A stretch of DNA of 64,000 nucleotides from Sisyra terminalis (Eukaryota; Arthropoda; Insecta; Neuroptera; Sisyridae), in contig OY292275.1 of the NCBI GenBank assembly GCA_958496175.1, forward strand, positions 37,587,701 to 37,651,700, given 5' to 3'. The notes beneath the pieces were generated by a model. That model saw nothing but the letters and a program-made list of their open reading frames with translations. It was not told where the DNA came from and made no database searches. The position numbers and the translations under genes are program-made. Positions 35,109 through 45,554 of the stretch are shown in pieces. Position 1 is the first letter of the stretch. Every line of letters begins with the position of its first letter.

Positions 35109-35500
35109 ACCTACTTATATTCATACTTAATGTGTATGATATTTATTTACAAAAATTTGCAACAATGTGAAATTGGAAAAAATGATTCCTAACTAAAACA
35201 ATTTCGCAACTATCTTTTTTTCAACCTAAAAATTATAATCAATAATCACTAAATTGTAGTTAATAATATCAAAGAATCCAATTAATTAAACTCAGTGAAT
35301 ATTTCCTGAATTAATTGAATCATTTTTTGGGAACGTATACCGGATAAATTACAAAAATACTAAGTAAATTTTCTTAAGTTATAGTACTTTTATTATATTT
35401 TTATGAAAACAAATACTTGTTGTAAAAAATAATTATTAAAATAGATGTAAAACCATCCCTTTCATACAAGACTTAATTAAAACATACAATTAGCCTATTT
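35109..35500. other. AT-rich noncoding DNA
   Basis: Nothing recognised. Confidence 0.35.
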
Positions 35501-35504
35501 GCTG

Positions 35505-35960
35505 TTATCATTAATTTACGCGGAGTGCGACATCCCGACCGTTTGCAAAAACAGGGAACACTCGGGCAAGCCGTCTCGACGTCGAAACGAGTTGGAGAAA
35601 AAGAAGTTACCACTCCTACCATATTCATCCCTCAAATGCATCCTTCAAACCCACCATATAATTAAATTTAACAAAATGAAGCACACGAACCACACCCTTA
35701 AACTTGCGATAAAAATTTTAAAGTTTCACCTTTGATTTTTCAAAACTTTTCCCCAAAAAAAGAAAAAAGAAGAAGAAGAAACGACTCTCTTTATTAAAGC
35801 GTAATTAAAGGCAATAGAACTTTTGAGGGTTAATTAAAAATTAATTTAAGCGCGCAAGTTCTATGCGTAAAAAAAGAAAGTCATGATTTATTAATTAATT
35901 TGCTTAATTAGGAAAAATTTAGACGGCCATTTACGCCGTTTCGACTTTAAATAAATTGTG
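35505..35960. promoter_or_regulatory. CpG island plus homeodomain-site cluster; candidate enhancer
   Basis: 35515-35625 is CpG-rich (TTACGCGGAGTGCGACATCC, CGTCTCGACGTCGAAACGAG). From 35797 to 35912 there is a cluster of TAATTA-type words: CGTAATTAAAG, GGTTAATTAAAAATTAATTT, TTATTAATTAATTTGC, CTTAATTAGG. Two blocks form inverted repeats: GCAATAGAACTTTT with CAAGTTCTATGCG, and GACGGC...GCCGTTTCG around CATTTAC. The combination is typical of constrained developmental enhancers. Part could instead be an exon: the frame 35499-35735 crosses the CpG-rich block but shows no domain. Confidence 0.3.
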
Positions 35961-36696
35961 TGATTACGTGCTATTTTTAAATTAAAAAAAATGTTAATCG
36001 AAATTATTTACATTTGACACAAATATTTGCATTAACTGTTTTAAATGGATTTATTCAAGTGCATTATGAAGGCTTACTGATTATATATTATTTGCATAAG
36101 TCAAAAAAAAAAACTATTTAAATTGCAGTTTAATATTTGTAAATTATAAAACGAAGATTCTGAAAAATAATTTATATTAAAATATTCACATTTACAGAAA
36201 CTGGTGTTAAATATTTCTCTCTAGCGTATGCTTTAACGCCGTTTGAGGCAAGGAATAATTAAAACTAGTTTAATTAATTGTTACACAGACTATTCTAAGA
36301 TATGGTCCATTTATTTCGTCAGCCCTTAGTATTCACCCCTTAATACACAAATAACTTAGTGGCATCTGTGTGACAATATTGAAATACTTGCAAAGGGAGT
36401 TTTGTCTAATTAAATTAACAACAAACAAAACGTATGTTTGAAATTCATTCGATTTTCAGATTGTGCTTTAATATAGCACCGTATGTGTTAAAATTAGCAA
36501 ATATATCTTTTTGTTTTACTAGTCATTTCAATTAAACTCTCTTTCAATTTACGTATTTATATGATTTTTGTATAGAATTGTAATGTTGAATTGTTTTTGA
36601 TTAAACTCTTCATCATACTAATGTACATTTCATACAAATACTAATTCATTGTTAGCGACATTTGAACAATTTTTTTTTCATTGCTATTTATGGGCG
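35961..36696. other. AT-rich noncoding DNA
   Basis: Nothing recognised. Confidence 0.35.
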
Positions 36697-36704
36697 TTCT
36701 AGAT

Positions 36705-36851
36705 CAGTGGTTCTTAACCAGGATTTGATCGAACCCCAAGGGTGCGTGAGTCAGTTTCACAGGTTCGGTGGAGGTCAAGACCAACTTCCGACTCATGAAT
36801 TTGAAAAAAAATAATTTCATAGTTCTCTCGTAAAAAATTAAAAAGCCACTG
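36705..36851 (+). mobile_element. hAT family 1 copy, short
   Basis: It starts CAGTGGTTCTTAACCAGG and shares GATTTGATCGAACCCCAAGG, TGCGTGAGTCAG and ACAGGTTCGGTGG with the family. The right end TTAAAAAGCCACTG is plausible but the flanks (TTCTAGAT, GGTTTTAA) do not match, so the right boundary is uncertain. Confidence 0.7.
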
Positions 36852-37414
36852 GGTTTTAAATTAAAAATAGTTCACCAATAATATTTCCTGTACTGAAGAC
36901 GTAAAATCACTCGACTTCATTTTTACCGCTACCACTATGAAATGATCATGATGAAGAGAGTAAATATGCCTCATATCTTGCAAGGTATGTGGTGGAGACA
37001 TTTCCCCAGTAATGCAGTTTGAAATCCTTGTAACCATTCTGAAATGTATTTTAGTACATCTGCTAAAATATAAGTAAATTGGAAAGGTACACATTACAAA
37101 AAATATTTTAGACACATATTTTGGCTAAATCCTCTTAAAATTATTTTTTTTGGAACTGTTTCTGAATTGTTAGCAGTTACTTATTACATTAAGCACCTTT
37201 TAGAAGGATTACAATGATTTTAAATGCCATTATTAAGGAAAAATTTCTACCGCTTGCGTTACTTGTCATGCTCAGCAGTAATAATCCAAATCCTATGGTA
37301 ATAGGATTAAATTTTAATATTATTAAAATATTTTTAATATTATAAATATTATAAATACGAATGTGAGTTTGTTTCACCTTTCACACCTCAACCGATCATA
37401 TCATGACATTATTA
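36852..37414. other. AT-rich noncoding DNA
   Basis: Nothing recognised. Confidence 0.35.
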
Positions 37415-37536
37415 ACGACTCTAAGGCTAATAAAATCCGTTATCGAGAAATATTGAAAATTTGCTCGATACGGGGATCGTGCCCACTACCTACCATCTTT
37501 GGAGCGGTCACCTAGACCACTCGACCACTAGTAGGC
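37415..37536 (-). mobile_element. tRNA-derived SINE, 3'-truncated, reverse strand
   Basis: On the reverse strand it reads GCCTACTAGTGGTCGAGTGG, then GGTGACCGCTCCAAAG, B-box region GGGCACGATCCCCG, TATCGAGCAAATTTTCAATA and ATAACGGATTTTATTAGCC, ending at TTAGAGTCG. About 50 bp of the usual 3' part and the tail are missing. No target duplication found. Confidence 0.85.
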
Positions 37537-38002
37537 TTAGTGAAATTTTGCATACACATTGTTAGAAAAAAAAAGAAATAATACAGAAACCTTTTATCAA
37601 GCAAAATCAAATTCTTCTATATTAAGATATCTCACTACGAAAAAAAAAAAATAGTTTTTATTACCAGATTTTAGGAAATTTAAAATGTTAAATGTTAACA
37701 AAACGTTAGGAAAATTAATTCTTTTCCAGAAAATCACAAGTAAAAGTGTTATTCTAGGATGTTTTAAATTAAATTGAATTCTAGAATTCGGATAAAGTGA
37801 TGATTTCGGTTATACAAAAAATAAACAAAATTATTTTCTTTTCAATGATCATTGACGCTTATTTAAAAACATCAACGCGAGCGAAGTCTAGGAAAACCTA
37901 TAATTTAATAATTGAAATTCAAACAAATTGTAGCTTATCATCTCGCAGACGAAGTCGAGGGTATCGGCTTGTAAAAAATAAAATCAAACAACATTGTCAT
38001 CA
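37537..38002. other. AT-rich noncoding DNA
   Basis: Nothing recognised. The forward frame 37797-38072 runs into the hAT piece and has no domain. Confidence 0.35.
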
Positions 38003-38010
38003 GCCTAAAT

Positions 38011-38070
38011 CAGTGGTTCTTGCCCTTGTTGGAGGTATTTACCTCCACCATTTTCATATGGGCAAAAAAT
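38011..38070 (-). mobile_element. hAT family 1 fragment (right end, inverted)
   Basis: CAGTGGTTCTTGCCCTTGTT, GGAGGTATTTACCTCCACCA and TTTTCATATGGGCA match the reverse complement of the right end of the 20.97-kb copy. The similarity fades after about 38070. Confidence 0.65.
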
Positions 38071-38867
38071 AACTTCTTATACTTTTTTGACATAACTTGC
38101 AGTTTAATGGAGACAATTAATTTACTTATTTTGAAACACAAAATCTTAAAAATTTAAATCTTAAAAGTTTTTAAATTTTCGAAAAGTTTCCAAAAACGCA
38201 ATTCAAAATTTCGGAAATTAGATAATTCTTAGACAGTTCTGAAGAAATGAAGGTTACAATTTGTTTTCCTAAAAATAAAAAGTATCTAGATATACAACCA
38301 TCTAAACTTCTATAATAACAGGTATCTACCATTTTGTGAAACTTCGAGGGTGGTACAGGCTTTTTGATCTTTCATTTAACATTCTATCAAAACCTAAAAT
38401 ACAAGATTTTTCCATTCAAAAGATTTCCCCAAATTTTTAAAGGATGTAATTAATTTAAATATAGTTATTGTGTATTCAATTACAAGATACAATTTTATAA
38501 TGATTCATTCAATAGACGCAAGTTAAAAAAATGCATAATAGGTAGAAGAAACGACTTCTTCATTCATTTCTTCTATTTTTGTTTTACATAATAAACACCG
38601 GATATTGAAAAAAAAAATGGATAAGACAGAAAAAAATATTTACATTTCCATTAGATACATTGACAGCTGACTAGAATTAATTTTATATTTTGTTTAGATT
38701 TTGGACAAGTCTTCATTTATGAATGACGATGCACTTCATCACCAAGTGATGATCAAAAACCAAGTGTTTACGAGCTATTAGATTTCCATATCAAATCAAT
38801 TCATAAGTCTATCTTCCAAAAATGAATGAGGGGTACATGGAGTAAAAAAGGTTGAATTCTCAAAATT
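38071..38867. other. AT-rich noncoding DNA
   Basis: Nothing recognised. Confidence 0.35.
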
Positions 38868-38880
38868 AAAAGATGGTAAT
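38868..38880. repeat. SINE target-site duplication, left copy
   Basis: AAAAGATGGTAAT; the partner AAAAGTTGGCAAT is at 39057-39069 (11/13). Confidence 0.7.
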
Positions 38881-39056
38881 GCCTACTAGTGACCGAGTGG
38901 TAAGAGTGACCGCTCCAAAACTGGTATGAGTTAGGTTCGAATCTTATATCGAGCAAGTTTTCAATATTTCTCTATTTCTCGAATAACGTATTTTTATTAA
39001 TCCTAGAGTTGCTAAAGACTTTGGTAATTATAAAATGATGGTAAATAACAACTAAA
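38881..39056 (+). mobile_element. tRNA-derived SINE, full length
   Basis: It starts GCCTACTAGTGACCGAGTGG, with a B box GGTTCGAATCTT, ATCGAGCAAGTTTTCAATAT and a small tandem TTCTCTATTTCTCGA. Then come TTAATCCTAGAGTTGCTAAAG and AAATAACAACTAAAA. Flanking duplications agree at 11 of 13 positions. Confidence 0.88.
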
Positions 39057-39069
39057 AAAAGTTGGCAAT
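39057..39069. repeat. SINE target-site duplication, right copy
   Basis: AAAAGTTGGCAAT, partner of 38868-38880. Confidence 0.7.
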
Positions 39070-40105
39070 CGTTGATTTTATGATCCCCTTATTTTCAAGA
39101 ACAATAAATACTGTACCAAATTTTGGCCATAACTACTTTGCATCAACGTTTTTAAATAAGATCTTTTCTGAAAATTTGAAACGTCATACGATTTTTGACG
39201 CTTTTCAGTTTCAATGTCAGCGAATTTTATCGAAACAAGACCTCCCGGGAGCCCTATATATGATTACGTAATATCCAAATGTCTGTAACGCTTTTTATAA
39301 TGATTCCAAACTGACTAATAAATATGATATCCATCAAGTGTTTTTTTTTTATTCTTTTTGACTAAACACGTCCACTTAAACTTCCATTTTTGTGAAGCAA
39401 ATGAAGCAATAAGTTTATAAGTATTTTAAATTAAATGAGGGTATTTCATAAACATTTTTCAACTTAAACTTACTAGATCTTAAATAATACTCAATAAACA
39501 CTAATAATAATTTTTGAAATACCAGTACTCCAAGGTGACTATTCATCTCGAATACATAATTCAATGATATTAAAAATCAACCTCTTATTAAATAAAACTA
39601 CATTTAATCATGTAAATTAATTACAGACAAATAATTCAAATCTCAATTCATACTTAATAAAAACATTTCAAATTAGTATCAAAATCTACTGAATAAGAAT
39701 ATTTAGACCAACACTAACATGCAATGAACAGTTACTTAATTGAAGTATTCAAAACTATTGATGAATTTTGTAATTTGGAGTAGTTAATCCTCAAGTTAAA
39801 CTAATTTGAACTTCTAGTGGAATTGCCTCATTGTAATTAAATTTTATAGTTTCTAAACAAATAGATGCTTCAACTTTATTTATGTCTTTTTGTGTGGCAT
39901 TTTGGCAGTCCAGACTTAAATTATGCGCTTGGTAATTTTGATGAATTTGTACGCAAAAATAATTCACAAATGTCAAATTAGATGAGGGTTTCATTATTTC
40001 AGTTATTCTAGAAATATAAATACAATTATATCATGTTGAAGTTTAATTTTACGTAGTACTCGTATTTGTTAATTTTGTAAATAACTTTGCTGGCATCAAG
40101 GAGTT
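39070..40105. other. AT-rich noncoding DNA
   Basis: Nothing recognised. Confidence 0.35.
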
Positions 40106-40109
40106 TAAA

Positions 40110-40905
40110 ACAGATAGAAACATTTCATTTTTTAGAGTTCTCTTTGCGGATTGGTGTTTTCGGGTGTAAGGTTTTTTATCTACTTGGATTCCACGGATGA
40201 GGATATTTGTACTCGAACATTCCATTATGTTTCTGGGTTCCTATTTCACCTAGTTGAAACCAAGTAGCTGGATGAACCTCAGATATCGACGTACTATGTG
40301 TTTTTTGACTATTTCGGTTCCAGAGTTTGTTATCCCTAGTTCCTTGTTTCTCCAGTAGCGTAGCGTAGTAGGTGTCGGTACCATGGCCCCGAGTGGCACA
40401 TGAATAATCATTTCAAAAAAAAATTTGCTGTGTAAAAAACACAAAGAGTACATTTTTAAATAATTAAAGAATTTAAAGGTGGATTAACTCTGTATCAATT
40501 TTCTTCACTAATGATGAAAATAAAGGGAGGGAAATTTCCGGGCAGCGAAAAGGCATGTTACGCTACTGTTTCTCCATTCATTTAGGAACTCTGCATTTCT
40601 GCAGTATGTGAGAAATGGTTTCATTCTCTACCTGACAGAATTTGAAGGTTGGATCACCCACATGAAATTCAATTGTATGCAAGTGTTTCCTCAATCCACA
40701 GTGGCCGGTTATTAGGTCCGTTACCACTTTGATTTGTTTTCTTGTAAGATCAAGTATGTCAGTAGTTAGGTTCAGGGATGATTTTTCCATCATCCTTTTA
40801 GTGGGTTTTTTCCGGATGTGCTTTTCCACATGAAACAAAGATTTTTATAGGCCCACTCTTTGATAGTATAGGAATAAAAGTTTATTTTAAGTGAACAAAA
40901 TAGCA
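40110..40905 (-). mobile_element. LINE 3' end (RNase H-type non-LTR retrotransposon), frameshifted
   Basis: Reading the reverse strand, a first piece gives KEWAYKNL. After a frameshift a long piece (40838 to 40578) contains LTRKQIKVVTDLITGHCGL, RKHLHTIEFHVGDP and the knuckle FKFCQVENETISHILQKC. This is the linker after RNase H plus the C-x2-C ... H ... C tail of RNase H-bearing LINEs. A last piece (40453 to 40250) ends with GITNSGTEIVKKHIVRRYLR and FIQLL, which match the end of the copy at 5.9-6.3 kb, as do the following untranslated bases (AGGTGAAATAGGAACCCAGA). Frameshifts and stops separate the pieces, so it is inactive. The clade is inferred. Confidence 0.8.
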
Positions 40906-41019
40906 CGATATTAGTTCAATTGTGCGTGCACTGTGATCAAACTAAAACTATAATTATGCGTAAAAATTTTTTATTAGTTCAAGTAACGCACGTATGATTG
41001 AAACTATATATTGCAATTG
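40906..41019. other. AT-rich noncoding DNA
   Basis: Possibly more decayed LINE, no clear coding left. Confidence 0.25.
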
Positions 41020-41175
41020 CTCAATTTCAGGGTTACTTGGGGTTTTCAAACTGTTGTACCTACTCGTACCCCAAGGGGTACGGGGATATGTTTTTTTTTT
41101 TTGGAGGGAGGGGGCTCAACGTACTGTACAACATTTTGGCTGCACCTGATAACTTTATAAAAGAAATAAAAATGT
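41020..41175 (+). mobile_element. hAT-like left-end fragment
   Basis: TTTTCAAACTGTTGTACC and CGTACCCCAAGGGGTACGGG are the well-known left portion of a widespread hAT non-autonomous type (terminal repeat, then an inverted ACCCC.AGGGGT core). The outer tip is damaged, a T run and G-rich GGAGGGAGGGGGC follow, and no right end is visible. Confidence 0.5.
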
Positions 41176-42380
41176 CCAACGTTTGGTAAATTCTAAAATA
41201 AAATTATCCCTAAGTTAATAGTATGAGCAGTTCTTTCTTAACAGTTTTCCACCAAAGTGGTAACTAACGGGCTGCTAAAAACTAGTTTCAGAAATCGAAT
41301 AACAACCAATTTTATTATTCATGTTAGTAACTCTTCAAATGTAAAACATTTAAGTATTTAACAAAGAGTTTATTTGTATGCACACTTGCCTTTTACTAAA
41401 AATAAACCTTTGGATCTTTGTGTACCACAAATTCGTCGTCAGTTTGAAGATTACTGGAGTTAAGTTCCACTAATATGCTAGTCCCTATTATTCTAATAAG
41501 CTACAAATATTCTAATACAAGCTTCTATAACTATAGCTTGTACTCACTATAGCTTGTTCTTGTTGAATATCAAATAGAAAGGCGCCAGAATCGTATAGAA
41601 ACGAATTCATGAAATCTGAATGCCATAAGTATGCATTTTGAATCGAATAATCTTTTTGAAAACAAATCTGCCGCCAATGTATCTAAAAGACATTTTGCAT
41701 TATCTTTGTCATATAGCATTAAGACTTATCAAAGGCCAGAAGTCACAAAATTTTTTTGCTTAGTAGAAATAAAAATATTAAATTTTATCTAAAGTTTTTA
41801 TTTGTGATGCTATGTCGCGCCATGTCTATTTGATAAATAAAAAAATATCAGTTACAAAGTGAATCGCAAAAAATCTATCAAACTCCATTTCTTTTTTAAA
41901 TTTTGTGACAATACACGTGGATTGTAGATTTGCAATGACAACTTCTTTTTCAGGAAAAACCAGTAGGTACATAACTTAAAATAATTACACCTGACTAACC
42001 ATTATACAAATTATGTATTAAATTACATTGAACATTAAGGATGAGGAATGAACATTAACGAATTCTAATCTGATAGAATAATAGTTAGACAGGATAATGA
42101 TCATATTACAAAATAATTATTTATGTAACATATCACATTAGGGAGTTGACCAAATCGGTCCACTTCCTCATTTCATGTCCTTTCAAACGATTATCAATTT
42201 TTGATATTTTCAATTCATATTAGTCGACATATTACCACTGGAAAAATACTAATAAATTCATATGCATAGTATAATTTCGGTTAACGAAATATACTCAAAA
42301 TAAAATCTATTACAAACAGCCTTGTGATAAAAAAGATTATCAAAACGACAAACAGGGCAAATTTTTGTTATCCATTTTTA
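41176..42380. other. AT-rich noncoding DNA
   Basis: Nothing recognised. Confidence 0.35.
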
Positions 42381-42399
42381 TCATCTAAATCCCCCCCCC

Positions 42400-42945
42400 C
42401 AGAAATTATCCACTAAATGCAATATCTCTTTATGCAGTTACGTAAAGTATGTTTCAGTACAACATATTCTGTACAATTTCAGGAAAAGCACTATCCCTTA
42501 TATCTTTATTTTGCAATTGATAATTTAGAGCCGTCAAATCTCGAAATGTTGCAATTTCTGCTTTGTTTTTAATTTAATTCGCGAATATATCTTCCCATAC
42601 TGAAAATTTAGCCACGAAAGAGAAAATTATACCGTATTAGAATTGAATTAACAAAAAAAATCGCGAATAGAATAAAAAGCAGTATAAAATGCAATGTTGC
42701 CAGATTTGACGATTCTAAAAGGGACATGAGCCCGCAGAACAATTTTTTTTCACATTACTACTCACATAAAGATATTGTCTTATAATCCGTTAAAAAAATA
42801 TGGCCGCATAAGGAAAACTTACCCTTTGAAAACGACCAATTTCAGGAAAAATTTGTACATGCAATTTTACCTTTCCGTTTTGTTTTTTCAAAAAAAAATT
42901 CACTAAATGCAATATCTCTGTATGCAGCTACTTATAGAAATATTT
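42400..42945. repeat. Repeat family A region with direct flanking repeats, copy 2
   Basis: The palindromic core 42523-42735 (left arm GAGCCGTCAAATCTC...TTTAATTTAATTCGCGAAT; right arm TCGCGAATAG...ATGTTGCCAGATTTGACG followed by CTAAAAGGGACATGAGCCC) is the counterpart of 20478-20699. It is enclosed by direct repeats of ACTAAATGCAATATCTCT at 42411 and 42902, each followed by a TATGCAG(T/C)TAC word. A C-run (42391-42400) lies at the left edge. The element class is unknown. Confidence 0.55.
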
Positions 42946-45300
42946 TTTCGTAAATTTAACGAACAATATTCGAAAGAAAATCCATAAAATCGGGCTTGAA
43001 AAAATCTGAAATTGTAATAAAGAAGTTTTCCCCTGAAAGATTTTCAGGATTTGTTTTCAGTCCAATCGATAGAGTAATTCAAGCTTCACCGAATAAGCTA
43101 ATTCTCGGTAACGTACGTTCACTAGTTAACGTTAAAATCAGCGTTAAAGAGGAAAACAGTTTTAACTTTGACCTATGAGTGAGAGATTTTCGGATTTTAG
43201 CCAAAAATCTTCCCAAAAAAAATCAATTCAAGATATTTATTTTTATGATTCTTGCTACGTAATTAAGCCATTTTCAAAATCCTTTGTCACCAAAATCGAA
43301 ATTCGATACCCCCCTCCCCCTTTCGAATATTTTTTTTAACTAGAAATTAAGTGACGTCACAGACGTAAATAAAAAAATATAACTCATCGATCGAACGATT
43401 CCTAACTTTCATAAAAACATTAATTAGGGCTTTATGTATAAATACATGCTAAATCCTTATTATATAATTATTTAAAATTGTTTCAGCCCGATACTGGCAT
43501 TTTTCATTCAATGCAATATATCCACTTGATGGAATAGAAAACGTTTTATTTATTATACTGAAGATAAGGGTAGTTCCATCAAATGCATTGTTTTCTATCG
43601 AATCAAATAAACATGGAACACAACATGTCAATGTGAAGTGAACCTTAAACGTAATAGGAGTAAAATTAAACTGAATAAATTTTACTCTCCAGAGAATAAT
43701 TGCTTGTCAATTCACCAACAATTATTCAAAACTTATTGAAATAAATCAAAATATAAAAAGATAATTTATCTGTCTATATGGGTAACAGAGAAACATACCT
43801 ATCCCCATTATCCAGTTCTAATAATCCTCCCTCGAATAAATCAATAATAAACCAACCTATCGGGTGGTAAATTTGGTTAAAAATATTTTTGTAAAAAGCT
43901 GCAAAAGTGATTAAAAAAAATTCTTTATTACACCAATTGTATCCGTTTTAAGTTAACCATAAAAAGCAAAACGATACTAATTCAAACAAAACCACAAATA
44001 CAAAAGCAATTAAGACCAAAGTTTTTAACCACAAAAGCAATTTAATCGGCAATTCCGAGTTTACTATTCATTCCTCTCTATCCATCATTTTCCATTGGAA
44101 ACAATATGGTGAATGTCGAGGAAAAACATTTCACATTTTCTTTCAAACAAAAACATTAGTAAAATTCAAATTCTAGTATGTCACTCGTTACATTTTATTT
44201 TCCTTCAATTTTAACTAATATCCGGATTTTTCTAAAGAAAAAAAATCTCTATGTTACAAAACGATCTCATTCATCTTCTGCCTGTTTTAATGCATTTCTT
44301 ACTAATAAATATCATTAAGTCATTGACCCAAATAATGAAATAATCCAAATCCAGCTGTCACGCTGACAAATGAAAGAACTAAAAGGAAGAAGAAAAAATA
44401 AATAGTTGGATCAGAGGAAAACAAAGTGGAAATGAACCATTTGGATTTCAAATACATGAATCAAAGTAAAATAAAAGAGGATATTTTGGAGAAAAAATTA
44501 TGTAACTAAAAACATTTATTTCTTGTCTATCGTTTTTGTTAGGAAACATACTAAGTGTAAAGTAATTTCATACCACTAATCGATTCATATTAATTAAAAG
44601 CTAACATTTTGTTTATTGTTCCATTCTTCATTATGTGTGAAAAGAAGTAAAAGAATACAACGAATTGTTTGAATTCGTGTCTGTAAGAAATTAAAAACCA
44701 AACCCTTTGTGCGTCATTTTAAAAACTTTCAAATAATTTCATATTCATTTTTGAAGTTTTGTGTTATTTCTGTATAATAAAAGTTCAGATAGTGGGGCCA
44801 TTCTCTGCCATTCAGCAAAGAAGATCGATATTCATGTTACAGTTTTATACGCGGTACTTTAACTTTTATCGCCCATTTTTCTCAGTTTGTTGTTTTAACA
44901 GAAGTTATAAAAGTAAAAAAAAAAACATTCGTTCTATAACATCTCATGCAATAATGAGATTTGAAGTTTGAAAAACCTTTGCTTACTATTGATTATATTA
45001 TTTAGAGTTTGTGGCTTTACAACAAATAGAAATTATAAATTATATGCGACGCAATATATTGTAATCGTTTTTACCAGATCAAACAATTAGATCACGTATT
45101 AATAGTATGCGGAACTTAAATGGTTTCAATGCAAACATTACACTTTAATTATATTATCAATATACCTACCCTTTTTTTTAACGAATAAATAAATTACTGA
45201 TTATCGAAGTTATTTTAACAACAATCCACAATTTAATATAAATTTGTTTTTCGATGTTTTCTTGGTAATGAATATTCTAAAAACGGGGTGAGTTAATAAA
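42946..45300. other. AT-rich noncoding DNA
   Basis: It contains CCCCCCTCCCCC at 43310 and TGACGTCA at 43352-43359. No domain-bearing frames. Confidence 0.35.
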
Positions 45301-45329
45301 CAATCACCGGGACGATAGAAAGTATACGA

Positions 45330-45554
45330 GAGGCAAACTATTACCACATGGTCAGGTATGGATTACTGATAAATCTGTGGCATACATAATTGGTATGGCG
45401 TTGGTATATATGGAAAAGCTCATAGATTAGAGCTTTCAGTATCTTTGGTAATAGGAACTACATTATTCCAGGCTGAAACATTATACAGTACTGGTTTTTG
45501 GGTGGGAATGTTTACGAATAGGCTTGAAAAATAGCAAAATCCATATCAATGGTA
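45330..45554 (+). mobile_element. LINE RNase H fragment, 5' part, interrupted by a pogo-like element
   Basis: A forward frame reads KLLPHGQVWITDKS, where TDKS sits at the position of the conserved TDGS that carries the first catalytic Asp of RNase H. After a shift, GVGIYGKAHRLELSVSL and then LFQAETLY follow, FQAE holding the catalytic Glu region. A third piece gives GWECLRIGLKNSKIHING. Order and spacing fit the RNase H domain of I/R1/LOA-type LINEs, probably the same family as 5.9 and 40.5 kb. The domain is cut at a TA by the transposon starting at 45555. It is inactive. Confidence 0.75.

Noticed and set aside
36705..36859. Full hAT copy with target duplication
   Set aside because: The left end is clear, but the flanks TTCTAGAT and GGTTTTAA do not match, so I call only a copy with uncertain right end.
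37797..38072. 91-codon forward frame as a gene
   Set aside because: Its last third is the inverted hAT fragment at 38011-38070; no domain in the rest.
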